Assembly (NCBI GenBank): GCA_045124505.1 | Contig: JBGVLZ010000024.1 | Location: 1 to 64,000 of the forward strand | Direction of reading: 5' to 3' | DNA: 64,000 nt | Source: RGIG7213 sp045124505 | Lineage (GTDB): Bacteria; Bacillota; Clostridia; Oscillospirales; CAG-272 | Part shown: piece by piece, positions 58,119 through 64,000 of the stretch | Position numbering within the stretch: the first letter of the stretch is position 1 | Layout: the number at the start of each line of letters is the position of its first letter | Notes under the pieces: generated by a model | What the model saw: only the letters and a program-made list of their open reading frames with translations | Database searches by the model: none | Told to the model about the DNA's origin: nothing | Program-made: the position numbers and the translations under genes

Positions 58119-59189
58119 ATGCTTAACATCAGAAAAGAAAGAACTCAGACACCCAAGGTAAAGCCGGACTACACAAAGCTCGGCTTCGGTAAGTACTTTA
58201 CCGACCACATGTTCCTCATGAACTACAGCACGGAAAAGGGCTGGCACGATCCGAGAATCGTTCCGTATGCACCCCTTGAGCTTGAACCCTCTGCAATGGT
58301 ATTCCACTATGCACAGGAAATGTTCGAGGGTATGAAGGCGTACAAGACACCCGACGGCGGCGTTCAGCTTTTCCGCCCCATGAAGAACATTGAACGTATG
58401 GCGAACACAAACGACAGACTTTGTATTCCCCAGATCCCCAACGAGGACGTGCTTCAGGCGATCACAGAAACAGTTCTCTTTGACGAAGACTGGATCCCCA
58501 CAACTGTCGGCACATCGCTTTACATCAGACCTTTCATCATCGCAACAGATCCCATGCTCGGCGTTCACCCCTCACACACATACATTTTCTGCATAATCCT
58601 TTCCCCCGTTGCGGCTTACTATGCAGAGGGCATCAACCCTGTTAAGATATTCATCGAGCGTGAATATGTACGTGCTGTAAGGGGCGGTACAGGTTACGCA
58701 AAGGTAGGCGGCAACTATGCGGCTTCCCTTAAGGGTCAGGAAAAGGCTAACGCACTCGGTTACTCACAGGTTCTCTGGCTTGACGGTATCGAAAGAAAGT
58801 ATATCGACGAGGTCGGTGCTATGAACGTATTCTTCGTTATCGGTGACGAGGTAGTCACACCCGCACTTGACGAGGGCAACATTCTTCCCGGCGTTACGAG
58901 AGCTTCCTGCGTTGAGCTTCTCAAGAGCTGGGGCGTAAAGGTTTCCGAAAGACGTCTTTCCGTTGACGAGCTTTATGAAGCATACGACAAGGGCGAGCTT
59001 AAGGAAGCATTCGGTACAGGTACTGCTGCCGTTATCTCTCCCATCGGCTCACTTGACGATGAAAACAAGAAGGCTGTTATCAACGACGGCAAGATCGGTG
59101 CTATCTCCCAGAAGCTTTATGACACACTTACAGGTATTCAGTGGGGAACTGTTGAAGATCCCTTCGGCTGGACTGTAAAGATCAAATAA
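58119..59189 (+). CDS. ilvE: Branched-chain amino acid aminotransferase
   Basis: IlvE interconverts Leu, Ile and Val with their 2-oxo acids using PLP. Start ATG 58119 lies nine bases after GGAG; a TTG at 58104 and an ATG at 58110 are also open but overlap that site. The 356-residue protein is of the eukaryotic-type (BCAT II) group: 'MVFHYAQEMFEGMKAYKTPDG', 'SLYIRPFIIATDP', PLP-lysine region 'GGTGYAKVGGNYAASL' and 'EVGAMNVFFV'. No T-box leader is visible upstream; a repeat array occupies that place. The RluA-type gene follows after three bases. Confidence 0.95.
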   Translation: MLNIRKERTQTPKVKPDYTKLGFGKYFTDHMFLMNYSTEKGWHDPRIVPYAPLELEPSAMVFHYAQEMFEGMKAYKTPDGGVQLFRPMKNIERMANTNDRLCIPQIPNEDVLQAITETVLFDEDWIPTTVGTSLYIRPFIIATDPMLGVHPSHTYIFCIILSPVAAYYAEGINPVKIFIEREYVRAVRGGTGYAKVGGNYAASLKGQEKANALGYSQVLWLDGIERKYIDEVGAMNVFFVIGDEVVTPALDEGNILPGVTRASCVELLKSWGVKVSERRLSVDELYEAYDKGELKEAFGTGTAAVISPIGSLDDENKKAVINDGKIGAISQKLYDTLTGIQWGTVEDPFGWTVKIK

Positions 59190-59192
59190 GCT

Positions 59193-60083
59193 TTGAAATT
59201 TACCGTAAATAAAGGGCAAGAAGGGCTGCTGCGTGATTTTTTACGTCGGCAGCTCTCTCTTTCCTCCTCACAAATAACAAAATTAAAGCAAAAGCCCCTC
59301 GGAATTACAGTAAACGGTCAGCACAGGACGGTTCGGCATATGCTCAGCGCAGGCGATGTTGTTGAGCTTGACTTTGAAGATGAAAATAAAAGCGAAAATA
59401 TCGTGCCTGTAAACATTCCGATCGATATTTTATATGAAGATGGGGATATAATCGTACTGAACAAGCCGTATGACATGCCCACGCACCCCTCGCACGGCCA
59501 TTTTGAGGATACACTTGCAAACGGTCTGATGTATTATTTCATGCAAAAGGGTGAAAAATGCTTATTCAGGGCGACGAACAGGCTTGACCGTGAAACATCG
59601 GGCATCGTTCTGTGTGCCAAAAACGGACCTGCCGCATCAAGACTTTCGGAAAGTATGCAAAATGGAAGATTTGAAAAAACGTATTTTGCACTTTTGCACG
59701 GCGAAGCAAGCGAGGAATGCATAATTGAAAAGAATATAAAAAGAAGGGAAGAAAGCGTTATTTTCCGCTGTGTATGCGGAGAAAATGAGGGCAAGTACGC
59801 AAAAACCGTTTGTAAAAGGCTGTCTTTGTCAGCGGATAAAAAATATTCTTTCGTTTCACTTACACCTGTGACGGGCAGGACGCACCAGCTCCGTGTGCAT
59901 ACAGCGTATATCGGCACACCCATCGTCGGTGACAGCCTTTACGGCACAGGCGACGGAGAAAAGCTTATGCTTCATGCGGGAAGACTGTCTTTTCCGCATC
60001 CGTTTGAGGATAAGATCATGACGTTTACAGCCCCAATCCCTGAAAGATTTTACGAAATATATGAAGATTTTGAAGAAAATTAA
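59193..60083 (+). CDS. RluA-family pseudouridine synthase
   Basis: The 296-residue enzyme isomerises uridines in rRNA or tRNA. It has an N-terminal S4-like part (about 10-70), then the catalytic domain: 'IDILYEDGDIIVLNKPYDMPTHPS', 'NRLDRETSGIVL' with catalytic Asp near 132 and Asn in place of the usual preceding His, and 'VTGRTHQLRVH'. The start codon is TTG at 59193, three bases after the ilvE stop; no upstream alternative fits. Which RNA it modifies cannot be told from the sequence (RluC/RluD group). Confidence 0.9.
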   Translation: MKFTVNKGQEGLLRDFLRRQLSLSSSQITKLKQKPLGITVNGQHRTVRHMLSAGDVVELDFEDENKSENIVPVNIPIDILYEDGDIIVLNKPYDMPTHPSHGHFEDTLANGLMYYFMQKGEKCLFRATNRLDRETSGIVLCAKNGPAASRLSESMQNGRFEKTYFALLHGEASEECIIEKNIKRREESVIFRCVCGENEGKYAKTVCKRLSLSADKKYSFVSLTPVTGRTHQLRVHTAYIGTPIVGDSLYGTGDGEKLMLHAGRLSFPHPFEDKIMTFTAPIPERFYEIYEDFEEN

Positions 60084-61167
60084 AGAGTATGTTCCCACGC
60101 CCGCACTTGTGATATACTGCATTTTCATTTTCGGTATTTTTGTTGCGCTTTTGGCAAGAATATCCACACCGTTTGCGGACTTCTGGAATGAAAATGTTGC
60201 ATTCGTTTTCCGTGGTGCCATGGCGTATCTGACGGCTGTTTTTCCGTTTTCCCTTGCGGAATATCTGCTTTTGTGTCTGCCCGTCATAATAATTACCGTT
60301 GTGGCTTACGCATTTGAGCATGCTGTGGACACCCTGAGGAAAACAGTTCGGTTTATTTTCGGAATGATCTCCTCGGCGGCACTCGTTTTTTCCATGCTTT
60401 TTATCAACTTTACACCGGGATATCATACAACACCCATCGGTGAAAAATTAGGGCTTGAAAATGTAACGGTGACAGAAAAAGAGCTTCATGATGTATCGGA
60501 GTATCTTTTGCAAAATGTAAATAAAGAGGCGGAAAATATCGATTTTATATATAATTCTTCATCCGTTATGCCGTATTCGCTGTCACAGCTTGCCGAAAAA
60601 ATAAACACAGCGTATGATGCTGTGTGTGAAAAATACGATTTTATACAAAGACTTTACACACCCGTCAAGCCCGTGGCGCTGTCAAAGCCGTGGACGTATA
60701 CGCATATTGCAGGGGTGTATACATTCTTTACAGGCGAGGCGAACATAAACACGAACTTCCCCGATTATACACTGCCGTTTACCGTGGCGCACGAAATGGC
60801 ACACCAGAGGGGAATAAGCAGGGAGGACGAAGCGAATTTTATTGCATTTCTCGTTTGCATATCGTCAGACGATGCGTATATAAGGTACAGCGGATATCTT
60901 TCGGTTTATGAATATACCTCGTCAGCTCTATATGAAACCGATGAAGGATCGTATAAAAGCGTGCTTGCGCAGATGAAAAACAATGTCAGGGGCGAGCTTA
61001 TTGCGTTCAATTCGTTTTTTGAAAAATACAAGGAAAACAAAGCCGAGGAAATTGTGGGTGCCGTCAACGATGCATACCTGCAGGGGCAGGGGCAAAGTGC
61101 GGGGATAAGGTCATATGATCTTGTGACGAACCTTGCCGTTTCGTGGTATAAGGAAATTCACGGTTGA
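60061..61167 (+). CDS. DUF3810-family membrane protein with HExxH motif
   Basis: A 368-residue protein with three N-terminal membrane helices (about 12-33, 55-76 and 95-118) and a soluble domain containing 'VAHEMAHQRGISREDEANFIAFL' near residue 243: an HExxH zinc-binding pair with downstream acidic residues. This matches the DUF3810 family, which looks like a membrane-linked zinc metallopeptidase of unknown substrate. It overlaps the 3' end of the RluA gene by 23 bases, so it is translationally coupled. Confidence 0.85.
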   Translation: MKILKKIKEYVPTPALVIYCIFIFGIFVALLARISTPFADFWNENVAFVFRGAMAYLTAVFPFSLAEYLLLCLPVIIITVVAYAFEHAVDTLRKTVRFIFGMISSAALVFSMLFINFTPGYHTTPIGEKLGLENVTVTEKELHDVSEYLLQNVNKEAENIDFIYNSSSVMPYSLSQLAEKINTAYDAVCEKYDFIQRLYTPVKPVALSKPWTYTHIAGVYTFFTGEANINTNFPDYTLPFTVAHEMAHQRGISREDEANFIAFLVCISSDDAYIRYSGYLSVYEYTSSALYETDEGSYKSVLAQMKNNVRGELIAFNSFFEKYKENKAEEIVGAVNDAYLQGQGQSAGIRSYDLVTNLAVSWYKEIHG

Positions 61168-61182
61168 ATGAGTAAAAAAAAC

Positions 61183-61500
61183 ATATTTCCGTCAGGAAAT
61201 ATGCACCCCTTGCCTGCGGTGCAATTCGCAAAGCGAATTGTGGGGGGGCGCAGGCGGGGTGCTGTCACCGTCCCGAATATACAGACCGTAGGGGCGTGCA
61301 TCGCACGTCCGCATTGAATGCCTTCCCCAGTGGGGGAAGGGGGACCGCGATAGCGGTGGATGAGGTGTCAATAAAATTCGATTAAATGGGTTTAAAACGG
61401 CGGGAGCAAGCCCCCGCCCTACAGGCACCACCCCGAATATACAAACCGTAGGGGCGTAGGGCGCATACCGCCGCAGACGGTATGGCGTATGTATAAAACG
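61183..61500. repeat. Nested poly-C cruciform and REP-like mosaic
   Basis: Nested element at 61183-61262: ATATTTCC/GGAAATAT, GCACCCC/GGGGTGC, GCCTGCG/CGCAGGC, CAATTCGC/GCGAATTG and a G7 run. Then a GGCGTGC module, a frame element, a GGCGGG module, and a GTAGGGGCG fragment fused to a GCATACCGCCGCAGACGGTATGG hairpin-like end (61451 onward). Bases 61501-61674 are the AT-rich ppdK leader, with a possible TATAGT -10 at 61580. Confidence 0.83.
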
Positions 61501-61674
61501 AACCGTTTACAATGTAACATTTCGATGAACAAAATGTAATAATAAAAATAAACGTGTAGATTTTCACGTTCCGTTGTGGTATAGTAGGCGTGATACACGG
61601 GATATAAAAGTATTATAAAAAAGTAATATCGATGCCAAGTGTAAAAAATTAATATATTTTTTGGAGGTTTTATT

Positions 61675-64000
61675 ATGGCAAAGAAGTTTGTTTATCTCTT
61701 TACCGAAGGCGATGCTTCGATGAGAGAACTTCTCGGCGGCAAAGGCGCAAACCTTGCTGAAATGACAAAGATCGGTCTTCCCGTTCCCCAGGGCTTCACA
61801 GTAACAACTGAAGCTTGTACACAGTACTACGAAGACGGCAAGAAGATCAACGATGAGATCCGTGCAGAGATCATGGAATACATCGACAAAATGGAAGGTA
61901 TCACAGGCAAGAAGTTCGGTGATAAGAACAATCCTCTTCTCGTTTCCGTTCGTTCCGGCGCAAGAGCATCCATGCCCGGTATGATGGACACTATCCTCAA
62001 CCTCGGTCTTAACGAAGAAGTTGTTGAAGTTATGGCTGAAAAGTCAGGCAATGCTCGTTGGGCATATGACTGCTACAGAAGATTTATCCAGATGTACTCC
62101 GACGTTGTTATGGAAGTCGGTAAGAAGTACTTTGAAGAGCTCATCGATAAGATGAAGGAAGAAAAGGGCGTTAAGCAGGACGTTGAGCTTACAGCTGACG
62201 ACCTTAAGGAGCTCGCAAGCCAGTTCAAGGCTGAATACAAGTCCAAGATAGGTAAGGACTTCCCCGCAGATCCCAAGGAACAGCTTATGGGTGCGGTTGA
62301 AGCCGTATTCCGTTCATGGGACAACCCCCGTGCAAACGTTTACAGACGTGACAACGATATTCCCTACTCATGGGGTACAGCCGTTAACGTACAGATGATG
62401 GCATTCGGTAACATGGGTGACAACTGCGGTACAGGTGTTGCATTCACACGTGACCCCGCTACAGGCGAAAAGGGTCTTATGGGTGAGTTCCTTGTAAACG
62501 CACAGGGCGAAGACGTTGTTGCAGGTGTTCGTACACCTATGCCCATTGCTGAAATGGCAGACAAGTTCCCCAAGGCATTCGCAGACTTCAACAAGGTTTG
62601 CTCAATTCTTGAAAACCACTACAGAGATATGCAGGACATGGAGTTCACAATTGAAAACGGCGAACTTTACATGCTCCAGACAAGAAACGGTAAGAGAACA
62701 GCTAAGGCAGCTCTCAAGATCGCTTGCGACCTCGTTGAGGAAGGCATGATCGACAAGAAGCAGGCTGTTGCTATGATCGACCCCAGAAACCTCGATACAC
62801 TTTTGCACCCGCAGTTCGATGCTAAGGCACTCAAGGCTGCAACTCCCATGGGTAAGGGTCTCGGCGCTTCCCCCGGTGCTGCTTGCGGTAAGGTAGTATT
62901 CACAGCAGAAGATGCTGAAGCTTGGAACGCTAAGGGCGAAAAGGTTATCCTCGTTCGTCTTGAAACATCCCCTGAAGATATCACAGGTATGAAGGCTTCC
63001 CAGGGTATCCTCACAGTTCGCGGCGGTATGACATCACACGCAGCCGTTGTTGCAAGAGGTATGGGTACATGCTGCGTTTCCGGTTGCGGCGACATCAACA
63101 TGGACGAAGAAAACAAGAAGTTCACACTTGCAGGCAAGACATTCGTTGAAGGCGATTACATCTCCATCGACGGTTCTACAGGTAACATCTACGACGGTAT
63201 CATCCCCACAGTTGATGCTACTATCGTAGGCGAATTTGAAACGATCATGAACTGGGCTGACGAGTTCAGAACACTTAAGGTAAGAACAAACGCTGATACA
63301 CCTGCTGACGCTAAGAAGGCAGTTGAGCTCGGCGCTGAAGGTATCGGTCTTTGCCGTACAGAGCATATGTTCTTCGAAGCTGACAGAATCGCGGCATTCC
63401 GTGAAATGATCTGCTCCGACACACTTGAAGAACGTGAAGCAGCTCTTGAAAAGATCCTTCCTTACCAGCAGGGCGACTTCGAAAAGCTCTACACAGCTCT
63501 CGAAGGCAACCCCGTTACTATCCGTTTCCTCGATCCCCCCTTGCATGAGTTCGTTCCCACAGAAGAAGCTGACATCGCAGCTTTGGCAAAGGCTCAGGGT
63601 AAGAGCGTTGAAGCTATCAAGGCTATCATCTCCTCCTTGCACGAATTCAACCCCATGATGGGTCACAGAGGATGCCGTCTTACAGTAACATACCCCGAAA
63701 TCGCAAAGATGCAGACAAAGGCTGTTATCCGTGCGGCTATCGCGGTTAAGAAGGCTAACCCCACATGGAACATCAAGCCCGAAATTATGATCCCCCTTAC
63801 AGGCGAAGTTAAGGAGCTTAAGTTCGTTAAGGATATCGTTGTTGCTACAGCTGATGCTGAAATCGCAGCAGCAGGTGTTGAAATTGCATACGAAGTTGGT
63901 ACAATGATCGAAATTCCCAGAGCTTGTCTTACAGCTGACGAGATCGCTAAGGAAGCTGACTTCTTCTGCTTCGGTACAAACGACTTGACACAGATGACAT
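61675..64000 (+). CDS. ppdK: Pyruvate, phosphate dikinase (5' part, cut by window end)
   Basis: PPDK interconverts pyruvate, ATP and Pi with PEP, AMP and PPi, important in PEP-based glycolysis of many anaerobes. A strong GGAGGT site precedes ATG 61675. The 775 codons present hold the ATP-grasp domain ('LLGGKGANLAEM', 'VSVRSGARASMPGMMDT', 'GTAVNVQMMAFGNMG'), the phosphohistidine domain ('GGMTSHAAVVARGMGTCCVSG', where the His is phosphorylated) and most of the PEP barrel ('GLCRTEHMFFE', 'FCFGTNDLTQMT'). About 100 residues remain beyond the window. Codon use is strongly biased as in highly expressed genes. Confidence 0.98.
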   Translation, partial: MAKKFVYLFTEGDASMRELLGGKGANLAEMTKIGLPVPQGFTVTTEACTQYYEDGKKINDEIRAEIMEYIDKMEGITGKKFGDKNNPLLVSVRSGARASMPGMMDTILNLGLNEEVVEVMAEKSGNARWAYDCYRRFIQMYSDVVMEVGKKYFEELIDKMKEEKGVKQDVELTADDLKELASQFKAEYKSKIGKDFPADPKEQLMGAVEAVFRSWDNPRANVYRRDNDIPYSWGTAVNVQMMAFGNMGDNCGTGVAFTRDPATGEKGLMGEFLVNAQGEDVVAGVRTPMPIAEMADKFPKAFADFNKVCSILENHYRDMQDMEFTIENGELYMLQTRNGKRTAKAALKIACDLVEEGMIDKKQAVAMIDPRNLDTLLHPQFDAKALKAATPMGKGLGASPGAACGKVVFTAEDAEAWNAKGEKVILVRLETSPEDITGMKASQGILTVRGGMTSHAAVVARGMGTCCVSGCGDINMDEENKKFTLAGKTFVEGDYISIDGSTGNIYDGIIPTVDATIVGEFETIMNWADEFRTLKVRTNADTPADAKKAVELGAEGIGLCRTEHMFFEADRIAAFREMICSDTLEEREAALEKILPYQQGDFEKLYTALEGNPVTIRFLDPPLHEFVPTEEADIAALAKAQGKSVEAIKAIISSLHEFNPMMGHRGCRLTVTYPEIAKMQTKAVIRAAIAVKKANPTWNIKPEIMIPLTGEVKELKFVKDIVVATADAEIAAAGVEIAYEVGTMIEIPRACLTADEIAKEADFFCFGTNDLTQMT

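Overview
This is a chromosomal segment around the replication origin of a Gram-positive, spore-forming clostridium, probably of the Oscillospiraceae/Ruminococcaceae type. The pointers are dnaA, oriC, dnaN, recF, remB, gyrB and gyrA in order, the Firmicute-type rpmG-secE-nusG-rplK-rplA cluster, a YlbF-family protein, Mini-III RNase, a 23-residue spoVM microgene, many lipoproteins, and the dense short intergenic palindromes often met in gut Clostridia. No taxonomic search was possible, so the placement is an inference.

Layout. The left edge holds the promoter and leader of an rRNA operon running off the window on the minus strand. Next come nrdR, two surface proteins, a divergent MarR/MATE pair, a large secreted VWA-lipase protein, proA-ylbF-tgt, and the ribosomal/transcription cluster, which stops after rplA. 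From 19 to 31 kb the genes lie on the minus strand: a WG-repeat protein, then gyrA, a PfkB-like gene, gyrB, remB, recF and dnaN, then oriC (29258-29636) and dnaA. To the right are nadE-glyA, spoVM with a small membrane partner, an AI-2E family protein, a CHAP-domain surface protein, and secA with two membrane proteins. An operon rsmG-ribF-RAYT-mrnC-orf-RAYT follows, then an SbcCD-like pair, a D,D-carboxypeptidase, dusB-yfhO-SGNH hydrolase, ilvE-rluA-DUF3810, and the first part of ppdK, which is cut by the window end.

The most striking content lies between the genes. Nearly every intergenic gap over 200 bp is a mosaic of short palindromic modules. The commonest type is the tetranucleotide GTAG followed by GG and an imperfect palindrome whose arms change from class to class with compensating changes. 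This is the architecture of REP sequences. Two REP-associated tyrosine transposases (RAYTs) are in the window. Each carries two in-frame copies of these same modules at two homologous positions, in inverted orientation around its HUH catalytic core, and each RAYT carries a different module class. I read this as a Firmicute REP/RAYT system with possible one-to-one pairing of enzyme and repeat class.

Other repeat architectures recur: a nested poly-C cruciform whose stems all covary, chains of hairpins spaced by ATTTCA, 7-bp ATAGATA-type tracts, a frame-like element with exchangeable inner hairpins, and a roughly 200-bp element present in inverted orientation on the two sides of oriC.

Unusual genes include a NAD synthetase whose glutaminase domain seems to have lost catalytic residues, a PfkB-fold protein without the GAGD catalytic motif between gyrB and gyrA, and the VWA/class-3-lipase fusion. 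Positions were read by eye; percentages and statistics were not computed.
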